64,000 bases of DNA, from NCBI RefSeq assembly GCF_014190875.1, contig NZ_JACHVS010000001.1, positions 1,426,001 to 1,490,000 on the forward strand, written 5' to 3'. This stretch comes from Paeniglutamicibacter cryotolerans. GTDB lineage: Bacteria > Actinomycetota > Actinomycetes > Actinomycetales > Micrococcaceae. Within the stretch, counting starts at the first letter, position 1; every line of letters begins with the position of its first letter. A program made the position numbers and the translations under genes. A model generated the notes under the pieces. It was not told the origin of the DNA. It worked only from the letters and a program-made list of their open reading frames with translations, and searched no databases. This document shows, in pieces, positions 26,032-34,642 of the stretch.

Positions 26032-27225
26032 CTAGTTGGTTTCGCCCTGGCGGGCGCGGTCCAGATAGGGGCTGGCCTTCTGCAGGCCGGCCTCCAGCGC
26101 GTGGACGGTGCCCTCCATGCTGGCCGCTGATTTCGCGCGGAACGTATCGATCGCGTCCATCGTCTCGAAGACGTTGTCGAAGGCCTTCTGCAGCGTCTCG
26201 ACGCTGACACCGGAGCTGCCGGCCTGCTCGTGGATGCGTACTGTCTGCACCTTGAGCATTTCGGAGGTCTTCAGGATCATGTTGTTCGTCGTGGTGTTGA
26301 TGGCATCGATCTGGTCCAGCACCATCTTCTGGTTGGCCAGCGCCTCGGCGACGATCACGGCGGTGCGCAGCGCCGCGATGGTGGTGGAGCGGGCGCGGTC
26401 CACGCCCTTGATCAGCTCGGTGTTGTTCTTACGGATCAGGTCCATGGCCAGGTAGCCCTGCACGGAGACGGCCAGCTGGGTCAGGATGTCCTGGTGGCGC
26501 TGGCGCACCGGGAAGAGCGCATCGGCTTCGAGTTTCTGCGCGTCCTCGATGCGGCCGGCCTGGCGGGCCTCGTCGATTTTCGCGACGCAGGCGGCATCGA
26601 GGGCCTTGGCGAAGACCGCGTATTCGCTGAGCTTCTCCATGGTTTCCCAAAGCTGGACCTTCTCGTTGGCCAGTGCCGCGTTGTCCTTGAGCAGCTCGTC
26701 CTGCCCGGCCATGAGCGCCTTGATGATGTGGTCCAGCTGGCCCTGCGCGTTCTCGTAGCGTTGGAAGTACTTGTTCAGCTTGTTTCCGCCCGGGATGAAG
26801 CCCAGGATTTTGCGGCCCATGCCCAGGTGGGCATCATTCGGGGCCAGGTCCTCGACGGTGCTGCGCAGCTCACCGAGGGTTCCGGCCACGGCGGCTTGGG
26901 CGCTGTTGCCCGATCGCTTGGCGCCGGCCAGCGACGTGCTCGAACGCTCAAGCATCCGCGAGGAGAAGGTGCCCGAGGCCAGCATCTCCTCACGCCCGAG
27001 CGCGGTGATGCCCTCGACCTGCGTGGTGAACTCCGGGCTGCGCGCATCGAGCGCGGCAATGGAGGACACGAAGGATGCCGCCTGCGCGTTGATTTCCGTT
27101 CGGCGCGCTTCCGGCACCGGAACCATGCCCGGCGCGTCGTCGGCCTGAACGATCATCGGTGCTTCGGGGGCCTGGAGCACCAGTGCTCCTTCGGATGCGT
27201 TCGGTGGTGTCAATGGGGTAGCCAA
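26032..27225 (-). CDS. telA: TelA-family toxic anion resistance protein
   Basis: About 397 residues, almost entirely helical. Landmarks of the TelA/YaaN family are RRTEINAQAASFVSSIAALD near the start, TLGELRSTVEDLAP, GFIPGGNKLNKYFQRYENAQGQLDHII, the DNAALANEKVQLW stretch, QRHQDILTQLAVSVQGYLAMDLIRKNN and ALRTAVIVAEALANQKMVL. Known role: contributes to resistance to tellurite and to cell-wall stress; mechanism unknown. I chose a TTG start at 27225 because AGAGGA lies eight bases upstream and the reading further upstream is low-complexity Arg/Pro sequence. It sits between canonical terD genes and the XpaC-like gene on the same strand. Confidence 0.88.
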   Translation of the reverse strand: MATPLTPPNASEGALVLQAPEAPMIVQADDAPGMVPVPEARRTEINAQAASFVSSIAALDARSPEFTTQVEGITALGREEMLASGTFSSRMLERSSTSLAGAKRSGNSAQAAVAGTLGELRSTVEDLAPNDAHLGMGRKILGFIPGGNKLNKYFQRYENAQGQLDHIIKALMAGQDELLKDNAALANEKVQLWETMEKLSEYAVFAKALDAACVAKIDEARQAGRIEDAQKLEADALFPVRQRHQDILTQLAVSVQGYLAMDLIRKNNTELIKGVDRARSTTIAALRTAVIVAEALANQKMVLDQIDAINTTTNNMILKTSEMLKVQTVRIHEQAGSSGVSVETLQKAFDNVFETMDAIDTFRAKSAASMEGTVHALEAGLQKASPYLDRARQGETN

Positions 27226-27329
27226 GTGCCTGGTCCTCTTTGCTGGTGGGTGGGGATGCGGAAATGGCGCGGACGCCGGTGGACGACACCTTGGTGAACG
27301 ACGGGCCATCCACCAAGGTTCCCGTCCGG

Positions 27330-27911
27330 CTAGCCGAGCTGGACGCCGTGGTCGCCTGCGACGCCGGCCAGTCCGGTGGCGTAGCCCTGGCCAATGGCCC
27401 GGAACTTCCACTCGGTGTTGTGGCGGTAGAGCTCGGCGAAGACCATGGCTGTTTCCGGTGCAGCGTCCTCGCTGAGGTCGAAGCGCACGATTTCCTGCTC
27501 CGAGGCCTGGTTGACGACGCGGCAGTAGGCCCCGCGAACCTGGCCGAAGTTCTGTCCGCGGGCCTCGGCCTGATCGATCGAGACGACGAACATGATGCGC
27601 TCGACGTCGGCGGCGACCTTGCCCAGGTCGACCAGGACCTGCTCGTCGTCGCCCGCGCCCTCGCCGGTGCGGTTATCGCCCTGGTGCACGACCGAGCCGT
27701 CGGCCGCGGAGGGCTGGTTGTAGAAGATGAAGTCGGCGGAGGAGCGCACCTTGCCGTCGGCGCCGAGCAGCAGTGCCGAGGCGTCGAGGTCGAAGGCCGC
27801 GCCCGTGGTGGTCCGCGGATCCCAGCCGAGCCCGACGAGTGCCTGCGTCAGGCCCGGATCGGCCTTCGTCAGTGAGAGGTTGCTTCCTTTGGTCAGGGTA
27901 AGACCGGCCAT
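27330..27911 (-). CDS. terD: TerD-family calcium-binding stress protein (copy 3 of the operon)
   Basis: A 193-residue canonical TerD protein: KGSNLSLTKADPGLTQ opening, LGWDPRTTTGAAFDLDASAL with the first acidic calcium motif, GDNRTGEGAGDDEQ as the second, and the MVFAELYRHNTEWKFRAIGQGY end. Family knowledge: TerD domains bind calcium and belong to tellurite, phage and oxidative-stress systems, probably at the inner membrane surface. It is closely similar to the copy at 28003-28584, including the same length, so the two are recent paralogues. A G/T-rich 91-base spacer separates them. ATG at 27911 follows GAAGGAGCC. Confidence 0.93.
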   Translation of the reverse strand: MAGLTLTKGSNLSLTKADPGLTQALVGLGWDPRTTTGAAFDLDASALLLGADGKVRSSADFIFYNQPSAADGSVVHQGDNRTGEGAGDDEQVLVDLGKVAADVERIMFVVSIDQAEARGQNFGQVRGAYCRVVNQASEQEIVRFDLSEDAAPETAMVFAELYRHNTEWKFRAIGQGYATGLAGVAGDHGVQLG

Positions 27912-28002
27912 GTTTGGCTCCTTCGTTGGATCGGTGACTGCTGGTGTGTGGGTGTAGGTGGGTGGGGGGCGGAGGGCTGTGGCCCTGCCGGATGGGGCAA
28001 GC

Positions 28003-28584
28003 CTAGTGCAGTGAGATGCCGAAATCGGTGACGATTCCGTGCAGCCCGGTGGCGTAGCCCTGGCCGATGGCGCGGAACTTCCATTCCCCGCGGTGGCGGT
28101 AGATCTCGCTGAAGATCATCGAGGTCTCCGAGGCCGCATCCTCGCTGAGGTCGTAGCGCACGACCTCCTGCTCGGTCTCCTGGTTGACCACGCGGCAAAA
28201 GGCGTCGCGGACCTGTCCGAAGTTCTGGCCGCGTTCCTCGCCCTGGTCGATGGACACGGCGATGACCACGCGGGCCACGTCGGCGGCGATCAGGTCCAAG
28301 TCGATCAGGATCTGCTCGTCGTCCCCGGCGCCGTCTCCGGTGCGGTTATCGCCCAGGTGGGTGACCGAACCGTCGGCCGCGACCAGCTGGTTATAGAAGA
28401 TGAAGTCGGCCTGCGAACGGACCTTGCCGTTCTCGCTGATGAGCAGCGCCGAGGCGTCGAGGTCGAAGGCCTTGCCGCTGGTGGTCCGCGGATCCCAGCC
28501 CAGGCCGATGAGCGCCTTGCGCAGCCCCGGGTCGGCCTTGGTGAGGGAGAGGTTTCCGCCCTTGGAAAGGGTCAGTGAAGACAT
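28003..28584 (-). CDS. terD: TerD-family calcium-binding stress protein (copy 2 of the operon)
   Basis: A 193-residue TerD protein, sister of the one at 27330-27911. It keeps both acidic motifs (FDLDAS and GDNRTGDGAGDDEQ), the LGWDP turn and the IYRHRGEWKFRAIGQGY end. No signal peptide. It lies 24 bases downstream of the first copy. All three canonical copies precede telA, so transcription from the promoter region near 29.2-29.6 kb would reach the whole set. I cannot separate the roles of the copies by sequence. Confidence 0.93.
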   Translation of the reverse strand: MSSLTLSKGGNLSLTKADPGLRKALIGLGWDPRTTSGKAFDLDASALLISENGKVRSQADFIFYNQLVAADGSVTHLGDNRTGDGAGDDEQILIDLDLIAADVARVVIAVSIDQGEERGQNFGQVRDAFCRVVNQETEQEVVRYDLSEDAASETSMIFSEIYRHRGEWKFRAIGQGYATGLHGIVTDFGISLH

Positions 28585-28608
28585 GTGTAAAACCGCCTGT
28601 ATTGCTAT

Positions 28609-29199
28609 TTAGAGGGACTGGGCAGCGGGAACGAGGAGGTCGGCCACGGTGCGGCCGGCGGCGCGATTGCCAATGGCCTGGAAGTTCCAGCCGTTGCCCG
28701 AGCGGGAGATCTTGGACATGACCATGGCAGTGTGGTCGCCGGAATCGGTGAGCTGGTAACGGGCGACCTCGTTGCCGGAGCCCGCCGAATCGTCGAGCAG
28801 GCGGCTGAAGGCGTTCTTCACCATGCTGAAGGTCTGGCCGCTGTAGCTGCTGATCACGAACACGATGTGGGCGACGTTGGCATTGACGGCGGTGAGGTCG
28901 ACCAGGATCGTCTCGTCGTCGCCGTCGCCGGCACCGGTCAGGTTGTCGCCGGTGTGGACGGTGGAGCCGTCCTTGCTGCGCAGCTGGCCGAAGTAGACGT
29001 TGTCCAGGGCCGTGCCGTTGGCGTCGAAGAGGATCGCGGAGGCGTCGAGATCGATCTCGACGGTCTTCAGTCCGCCGAAGAAGCCGCGCTTGGCGGGGGC
29101 CGCCGAATCCCAGCCCAGACCGAGGCGGACCTTGGTCAGCGTGGCGCCGTTGCTCTTGGTCAGTGAAAGGGACTGGCCCTTCTGGAGGCTCAAAGCCAT
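28609..29199 (-). CDS. terD: TerD-family protein, first gene of the Ter operon
   Basis: A 196-residue TerD-type protein, the first gene of the Ter cluster. It has the family opening KGQSLSLTKSNGATLTKVRL, LGWDSAAPAKRGFFG, the acidic segment EIDLDASAILFDANG and the second motif GDNLTGAGDGDDE. It differs from its two neighbours by an inserted KRGFFGGLKTV segment and by its C-terminus, which lacks the WKFRAIGQGY form (it has NGWNFQAIGNRA). This is closer to TerD/TerE variants often placed at the head of such operons. The ATG at 29199 is preceded by GAGAG. Role as in the other copies: calcium-dependent stress protein. Confidence 0.92.
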   Translation of the reverse strand: MALSLQKGQSLSLTKSNGATLTKVRLGLGWDSAAPAKRGFFGGLKTVEIDLDASAILFDANGTALDNVYFGQLRSKDGSTVHTGDNLTGAGDGDDETILVDLTAVNANVAHIVFVISSYSGQTFSMVKNAFSRLLDDSAGSGNEVARYQLTDSGDHTAMVMSKISRSGNGWNFQAIGNRAAGRTVADLLVPAAQSL

Positions 29200-29620
29200 G
29201 GTTGGACTGCTCTCTGTTCGGCACTGCGGTGGTTGGTTCGGTCATGCTGTCGAGGTCGGCCGCTGGGGCCCGATGGATTCAGCCGGGTTCGTGGGGGAGC
29301 CGCGCCGTGGAAGGGGGCCGCGAGGGCAGGGAAGGGTGTTCGGAGCGCGCACAGATGAGGGTTCGGCGACGGGCGGAATCGACCTCGATGGCCGATGACC
29401 ACTCGTTTCTCAGAATGAACACGATGGAAAGCTCCTACGGATCCGGTGCCGGTCCTCCGGCTTCGGGCCCCGGGCCGACGTTGGTGATGGGCTTCGGTCA
29501 CAAATGTTCCCTGCTGGCAATAATAGACGCAATCCATGGGTAAAACCTGATGGCGCGGTGTGGATGACGGGTCCGGTGCGGCGTCCATGCCGGATTTCCC
29601 GGGGAAGTCCGGAGCTTAAA
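29200..29620. promoter_or_regulatory. Ter-operon promoter region
   Basis: A 421-base spacer between the first terD gene and the MarR operator; no gene is recognised. TATTAT on the minus strand near 29517-29522 is a candidate -10 for the Ter operon. An imperfect inverted repeat (CCGGATTTCCC at 29590-29600, with GGGAAGTCCGG at 29602-29612, one mismatch) lies close to the MarR operator and could be a second operator or a stem. Confidence 0.4.
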
Positions 29621-29641
29621 TTACTGTCTGTACGACAGTAA
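29621..29641. promoter_or_regulatory. Palindromic operator, probably MarR autoregulation
   Basis: TTACTGTC (29621-29628) and GACAGTAA (29634-29641) are perfect 8-bp half-sites around a five-base centre TGTAC. It lies 84 bp before the MarR gene in an A/T-richer patch. The size and symmetry suit a winged-helix dimer of the MarR family. Confidence 0.7.
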
Positions 29642-29724
29642 AAGTGGTAGGGTGTTGTCAGTAGGACACCAAGGAGGGGCTCCGCGTAGCCGGAGACCAC
29701 CAGCACGGAAGGAAGCGACCCAGC

Positions 29725-30234
29725 ATGGGTGGAGACCACGAAACAGCGGGGCGGCCGCCGCATTCGGGCGACTACCGCTCGGACCTCATAGCATCGCTGA
29801 CCCGGATCCTGGGCGAGTGGACGGCTCCCGAATTCCTGACGGCCGTTGCCGCCCGCGGGGGCGTGCACCTCGATGCCGCAGCCATCGTGACGGTGACCGT
29901 GCTGGCCAACCACGGCCCACAGCGGCCCTCGGCCCTGGCCGCGCACCTGGTGACCGGTGCTTCCAACGCCAGCAAGATCATCCGCCGCCTCACCGAGGCC
30001 GGGTTCGCCGTCCGCGAACCGGATCCGGAGGATGCCCGCGCCCAGCTGATCACACTGACCGAGGCCGGGCGCAAGGTCGCCGCCTCCTTCGTCTGCGCTG
30101 GCGACGGCCTGGTCGACGAGCTGCTCGAGGGCTGGTGCGCCAGCGACAGGGAAGTGTTCACCGACCTGCTGCAGCGCTTTGAAAAGGCGACGGTGGCTCT
30201 CGCCGCCGGACTCCGCCCCGCAACAACCCCCTAA
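29725..30234 (+). CDS. MarR-family transcriptional regulator
   Basis: A 169-residue winged-helix protein. Helix-turn-helix and wing are recognisable: HGPQRPSALAAHLVTGASNASKIIRRLTEAGFAVREPDPEDARAQLITLTEAGRK, typical MarR spacing with the D-x-R wing (EDARA). Flanking helices would make the dimer. The ATG at 29725 has GGAAGG about twelve bases upstream. It is followed after 45 bases by an SDR dehydrogenase on the same strand, and a perfect palindrome lies upstream, so autoregulation plus control of the dehydrogenase is likely. The ligand may be a hydrophobic or aromatic compound, but nothing in the sequence tells. Confidence 0.88.
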   Translation: MGGDHETAGRPPHSGDYRSDLIASLTRILGEWTAPEFLTAVAARGGVHLDAAAIVTVTVLANHGPQRPSALAAHLVTGASNASKIIRRLTEAGFAVREPDPEDARAQLITLTEAGRKVAASFVCAGDGLVDELLEGWCASDREVFTDLLQRFEKATVALAAGLRPATTP

Positions 30235-30279
30235 AGCCGCACCACAAACCACCCGGAACACCAACGAAGGAGAATCATC

Positions 30280-31065
30280 GTGAACCGCACCTACGTCATC
30301 ACCGGAGCCGGATCGGGCATCGGGGCCGCTACCGCACAGTTGTTGCGCGAACGCGGCGAAAACGTCATCGGAGTCGACTTGCGTGGAGCCGAGGTCGAAG
30401 CCGACCTCAGCACCCCGGAGGGCCGCACGGCGGCCGTGGCCGCAGCCGTCGAGCTGGCCGGTGACTCGATCGATGCCGTCATCGCCTGCGCGGGCATCGC
30501 CGCACCGTCGCCGCTCACGGTGAAGGTGAACTACTTCGGCGTCACCGAATTCCTGGAGCAGATCGCCCCGGTGCTGGCCAAGAGCCCGGCCCCGCGCGCC
30601 GTGGTGGTCAGCTCGATGGCCTCGCTGCAGCCGAACTCGGCCGAACTGGTCGAAGCGATGCTGGCCGGTGACGAGGAGCGCGCGGTGGAGATCGGTACCG
30701 CACTGAAGGAAGCGGGTCCCGGCCCGGCCTACCTGAACTACCCCTCCTCCAAGCGTGCCCTCTCGCGCTGGGTCCGGCGCGAATCCATCAGCGAGCGCTG
30801 GGCCGGGGCGGGCATCCCGCTGAACGCCATCGCGCCGGGAACGGTGATTTCGCCGATGACCACCGAACTGCTTTCCACCCCCGAGGGCCGCGAGCTGACG
30901 GACAAGCATGTGCCGATGCCGCTGAACTACCACTCGGAGCCGGTCGTGCTGGCCCGCCTGCTGGCTTGGCTGGCCAGCGAGGAAAACACCCACGTGACGG
31001 GTCAGACCATCTACGCCGACGGTGGAGCCGACGCGTCCCTGCGTGGGGATGATATCTGGGCCTGA
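30280..31065 (+). CDS. SDR-family dehydrogenase, 3-alpha-hydroxysteroid dehydrogenase-like
   Basis: A 261-residue short-chain dehydrogenase. TGAGSGIG near residue 8 is the NAD(P) loop; ADLSTPEGR binds adenine; CAGIAAPSP matches the NNAG position; catalytic Ser in VVVSSMAS and the YPSSK active site are present; APGTVISPMTTE and GQTIYADGGADA end the fold. The overall pattern (DLR-AEVEADLSTPEGR, NYFGVTEFLE, no N-N-A-G) recalls the 3-alpha-hydroxysteroid dehydrogenase/carbonyl reductase group of Comamonas. The start is GTG at 30280 with GAAGGAG seven bases upstream. It is probably cotranscribed with marR. Substrate is unconfirmed. Confidence 0.85.
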   Translation: MNRTYVITGAGSGIGAATAQLLRERGENVIGVDLRGAEVEADLSTPEGRTAAVAAAVELAGDSIDAVIACAGIAAPSPLTVKVNYFGVTEFLEQIAPVLAKSPAPRAVVVSSMASLQPNSAELVEAMLAGDEERAVEIGTALKEAGPGPAYLNYPSSKRALSRWVRRESISERWAGAGIPLNAIAPGTVISPMTTELLSTPEGRELTDKHVPMPLNYHSEPVVLARLLAWLASEENTHVTGQTIYADGGADASLRGDDIWA

Positions 31066-31151
31066 TCCCGGAGCTGTTCAAGGGCCCGGCGCCGCGGTAG
31101 CGGTGCCGGGCCCCCTTCGACACCCAGCCGTCCATGGGAAATGATGGGGAG

Positions 31152-32840
31152 ATGGAAAACAGCGAGCAGCGACCCTGGGTCAAGAACTACCAGCCGGGGG
31201 TTCCGGCCGAGATCGAATTACCGAGCACGTCGCTGAGCGAGATGTTCGAGTTTTCGGTGGCCATGGCCGGGGACGCGCCGGCGCTGGAGTTCTTCGGGCG
31301 GCGCACCAGCTATGGCGACCTTGGCGGGAAGGTCGAACGTGCGGCCGAGGGCCTGCGCCGGCTCGGGGTCCGCTCCGGCGACCGCGTCGCGCTGATCCTG
31401 CCCAACTGCCCGCAGCACGTGATCGCGTTCTATGCGGTGCTGCGCCTGGGTGCCGTCGTGGTCGAGCACAACCCGCTCTACACCTCGCGGGAACTGCGCC
31501 ACCAGTTCGAGGACCACCAGGCGAGGATCGTGATCGCCTGGGACAAGGTGGTGCCGGCGTTGCGGGAATTTCCGGCCGACGTGCAGCTCGATGCCATCGT
31601 CTCGGTGAACCTGCTCGATGCCTTCCCGCGTATCAAGGCGCTGGCGTTGAAGCTGCCGCTCAAGAAGCTGAGGGAAACCCGCGCCGCGCTGACCGGCCCG
31701 GCGCCGGGCACCACGCCGTTCGCCGATCTGATGTCCCATGGCCGGATCGATGCGGCGCATCCGCACCCCGGCGTGCATGAGCTGGCCGCGATCCAGTACA
31801 CCTCCGGAACCACCGGCAATCCCAAGGGCGTGATGCTCAGCCACTACAACCTGCACGCCAACGCGCTGCAGGGCGAGGCCTGGATGCACGGGGCGCAGGA
31901 GCGCAAGGAGATCCTGTACGCGATCCTGCCGATGTTCCACGCCTTCGGGATGACGTTGTACCTGACCTTCGGCATCAGGAAGCAGGGGCTGCTGGTGCTC
32001 TTCCCGAAGTTCGACCCGGACCTGGTCCTGGCGGCGATGAAGAAGTCGCCGGCCACCGTGTACTGCGCCGTCCCGCCGATCTACGAGCGCACCGCGATGG
32101 CGGCCAAGGAGAAGGGCGTGTCGCTGCGCTCGACCAAGTACTGCATTTCCGGGGCGATGAACCTGCCCGACCACGTGGTTGAACTCTGGGAATCGGTCTC
32201 CGGCGGGCTGCTGGTGGAGGGCTACGGCATGACCGAGTCCTCCCCGGTGGCGCTGGGAAACCCGTTCCACCCGAGCCGCCGCGCCGGGACCATCGGCGTC
32301 CCGTTCCCCTCCACGCTGATGAAGGTCGTCGAACTCGAGGACCCGGACACCGAGGTGGAGCCGGGGGAGCCGGGGGAGCTGCTGATCAAGGGACCGCAGG
32401 TGTTCACCGGATACTGGAGAAACCCGGAGGAAACGGCGAAAACGCTGCTGCCCGGCGGCTGGCTGCGCACCGGCGACGTGGTCACCGTCGACGCCGACGG
32501 CTTCACGAAGATCGTTGACCGCTCCAAGGAACTGATCATCACCGGCGGGTTCAACGTCTCGCCCACCGAGGTCGAATCGGTGCTGCGCCTGCATCCGTCC
32601 GTGAAGGATGCCGCGGTCTTCGGCCGTCCGCTGGAACGCGGCGGGGAAATGGTCATCGCGGCGGTGGAGCTGGAGCCCGGTTCGGAGCTGGACGAGGATG
32701 CGCTGCGCGAGCATTGCCGCGGGCTGCTGGCCGAGTACAAGGTTCCCAGGCGCATTGTCGCTCTCGATGACCTGCCGCGGTCTATGCTCGGCAAGATCCT
32801 GCGCAAGGCGGTGCGCGAACAGGTGCTGCCCGCTCTCTGA
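31152..32840 (+). CDS. Long-chain-type acyl-CoA ligase, copy 1
   Basis: A 562-residue AMP-forming ligase that activates a carboxylic acid to its acyl-CoA via an adenylate. ATP/AMP signature QYTSGTTGNPKGVMLSH, A5 motif GYGMTESSP, A7 GGWLRTGDV, hinge DRSKELIITGGFNVSPTEVE and the catalytic Lys in GKILRKAV are intact. A fatty acid substrate is likely. The start ATG at 31152 is chosen because the downstream paralogue aligns from exactly this Met (MENSEQRPWVKNYQPG versus MEHVDQQPWVEHYQPG); a Met six codons upstream exists. The next gene, a duplicate of identical length, follows after 91 bases. Confidence 0.88.
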   Translation: MENSEQRPWVKNYQPGVPAEIELPSTSLSEMFEFSVAMAGDAPALEFFGRRTSYGDLGGKVERAAEGLRRLGVRSGDRVALILPNCPQHVIAFYAVLRLGAVVVEHNPLYTSRELRHQFEDHQARIVIAWDKVVPALREFPADVQLDAIVSVNLLDAFPRIKALALKLPLKKLRETRAALTGPAPGTTPFADLMSHGRIDAAHPHPGVHELAAIQYTSGTTGNPKGVMLSHYNLHANALQGEAWMHGAQERKEILYAILPMFHAFGMTLYLTFGIRKQGLLVLFPKFDPDLVLAAMKKSPATVYCAVPPIYERTAMAAKEKGVSLRSTKYCISGAMNLPDHVVELWESVSGGLLVEGYGMTESSPVALGNPFHPSRRAGTIGVPFPSTLMKVVELEDPDTEVEPGEPGELLIKGPQVFTGYWRNPEETAKTLLPGGWLRTGDVVTVDADGFTKIVDRSKELIITGGFNVSPTEVESVLRLHPSVKDAAVFGRPLERGGEMVIAAVELEPGSELDEDALREHCRGLLAEYKVPRRIVALDDLPRSMLGKILRKAVREQVLPAL

Positions 32841-32931
32841 GCACTCCGACCTGAGCGAACAAGTCGTGCCCAGGCTGGAAAACGTGGCGGGTCACGCCCC
32901 CGCCACCGGTGTTGTGCGAAACAATGGGGAT

Positions 32932-34620
32932 ATGGAGCACGTTGACCAGCAGCCCTGGGTTGAGCACTACCAGCCGGGAGTCCCGGCCGAGATCGAGCTG
33001 CCTACCGAGCCGCTGAGCGCGATGTTCGAGCGCTCCGTGGCCGAGGCGGGTGCCGCCCCGGCACTGGAGTTCTTCGGACGCCGCACCAGCTACAGCGAGC
33101 TCGGCGAACAGGTCGACCGGGCGGCCGAGGGCCTGCGCCGGCTCGGTGTCGGTGCCGGGGACAGGGTCGCCCTGGTTCTGCCCAACTGCCCGCAGCACGT
33201 GATCGCGTTCTATGCGGTGCTGCGCCTGGGTGCCGTCGTAGTCGAACACAATCCGCTCTACACCACCCGGGAGCTGGCCCACCAGTTCAGGGACCACCAG
33301 GCGAGGATCGTGATCGTCTGGGACAAGGCAGCGGCGGCGCTGCTGGCGCTGCCCGCCGATATCCAGCTAGACCACGTTGTCTCGGTGAACCTGCTCGATG
33401 CCTTCCCGCGCATCAAGGCGCTGGCGTTGAAGCTGCCGCTCAAGAAGCTGCGCGCCTCGCGTGACGCGCTGAGCACGCCGGCCCCGGACTCGCTGCCGTT
33501 CACCGGGCTGCTGACCCACGGCCGGATCGATGCGGCGCATCCGCGCCCCGGTGTGCATGACCTGGCCGCGATCCAGTACACCTCCGGAACCACTGGGCTG
33601 CCCAAGGGCGTGATGCTCAGCCATTTCAACCTGTATTCCAATGCGCTGCAGGGCGAGGCCTGGATGCCCGGGGCGCGGGAGCGTGAGGAAGTCCTGTACG
33701 CGATCCTGCCGATGTTCCACGTGTTCGGGATGACGTTGTACCTGACCTTCGGCATCAGGAAGCAGGGGATGCTGGTGCTCTTCCCGAAGTTCGACCCGGA
33801 CCTGATCCTGGCCGCCATGAAGAAGTCGCCGGGGACGATCTTCAGTGCCGTTCCGCCGATCTATGAGCGCACCGCCGCAGCCGCCGCGCAGCAGGGCGTC
33901 TCGCTGCGTTCGGCCAAGTACTGCATCTCCGGGGCGATGAACCTGCCCCGGCATGTGGCGGAGCAGTGGGAGGCGGCGACCGGGGGCATGCTGGTGGAGG
34001 GCTATGGCATGACCGAGTCCTCGCCGATCTCCATGGGCAACCCCTTCCACGCCACCCGCCGCCCAGGCACCATCGGGCTTCCGTTTCCCTCCACGCTGAT
34101 GCGGGTGGTTGACCTTGATGACCCGGCGACGGAGGTTCCCCGCGGCGAACCGGGCGAATTGCTGGTCAAGGGCCCGCAGGTGTTCACCGGGTACTGGAAC
34201 AACCCCGGGGAAACGGCGAAGGCGCTGCTGCCCGGCGGATGGCTGCGCACCGGGGACGTGGTGACGGTCGACGAGGCCGGGTTCACGACGATCGTGGACC
34301 GGGCCAAGGACCTGATCATCACCGGTGGTTTCAACGTCTCGCCCACCGAGGTCGAAGCGGTGCTGCGGTCCTTCCCGGGGATCGGGGATGCGGCCGTGTT
34401 CGGACGGCAGCTTGAGGGCGGCGGCGAAATGGTCGTGGCCGCCGTGGAACTCGAGGACGGCACGGTGCTTGATGAAAAGCTCCTCCGTGACCACTGCCGG
34501 GTGCAGCTGGCCGCCTACAAGGTCCCGAAGCGGATTGTCGCCGTTGACAAGCTGCCGCGCTCGCTGCTGGGCAAGATCCTGCGCAAGGCGGTCCGGGAGC
34601 AGGTCCTGCCCGGGCTCTGA
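32932..34620 (+). CDS. Long-chain-type acyl-CoA ligase, copy 2
   Basis: A 562-residue paralogue of the preceding gene, exactly the same length, offset by 1,780 bp. All AMP-binding motifs are kept (QYTSGTTGLPKGVMLSH, GYGMTESSP, DRAKDLIITGGFNVSPTEVE, GKILRKAV). Large parts are near-identical also in DNA (for example around 33180-33240 and 33700-33800), whereas the substrate-pocket region and C-terminus differ moderately. This indicates tandem duplication, perhaps with gene conversion, and possibly divergence in chain-length preference. The ATG at 32932 is chosen by alignment with copy 1. It is convergent with the alpha/beta hydrolase gene. Confidence 0.88.
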   Translation: MEHVDQQPWVEHYQPGVPAEIELPTEPLSAMFERSVAEAGAAPALEFFGRRTSYSELGEQVDRAAEGLRRLGVGAGDRVALVLPNCPQHVIAFYAVLRLGAVVVEHNPLYTTRELAHQFRDHQARIVIVWDKAAAALLALPADIQLDHVVSVNLLDAFPRIKALALKLPLKKLRASRDALSTPAPDSLPFTGLLTHGRIDAAHPRPGVHDLAAIQYTSGTTGLPKGVMLSHFNLYSNALQGEAWMPGAREREEVLYAILPMFHVFGMTLYLTFGIRKQGMLVLFPKFDPDLILAAMKKSPGTIFSAVPPIYERTAAAAAQQGVSLRSAKYCISGAMNLPRHVAEQWEAATGGMLVEGYGMTESSPISMGNPFHATRRPGTIGLPFPSTLMRVVDLDDPATEVPRGEPGELLVKGPQVFTGYWNNPGETAKALLPGGWLRTGDVVTVDEAGFTTIVDRAKDLIITGGFNVSPTEVEAVLRSFPGIGDAAVFGRQLEGGGEMVVAAVELEDGTVLDEKLLRDHCRVQLAAYKVPKRIVAVDKLPRSLLGKILRKAVREQVLPGL

Positions 34621-34642
34621 TTCCCGGGCCGGCCGCGGCGGG

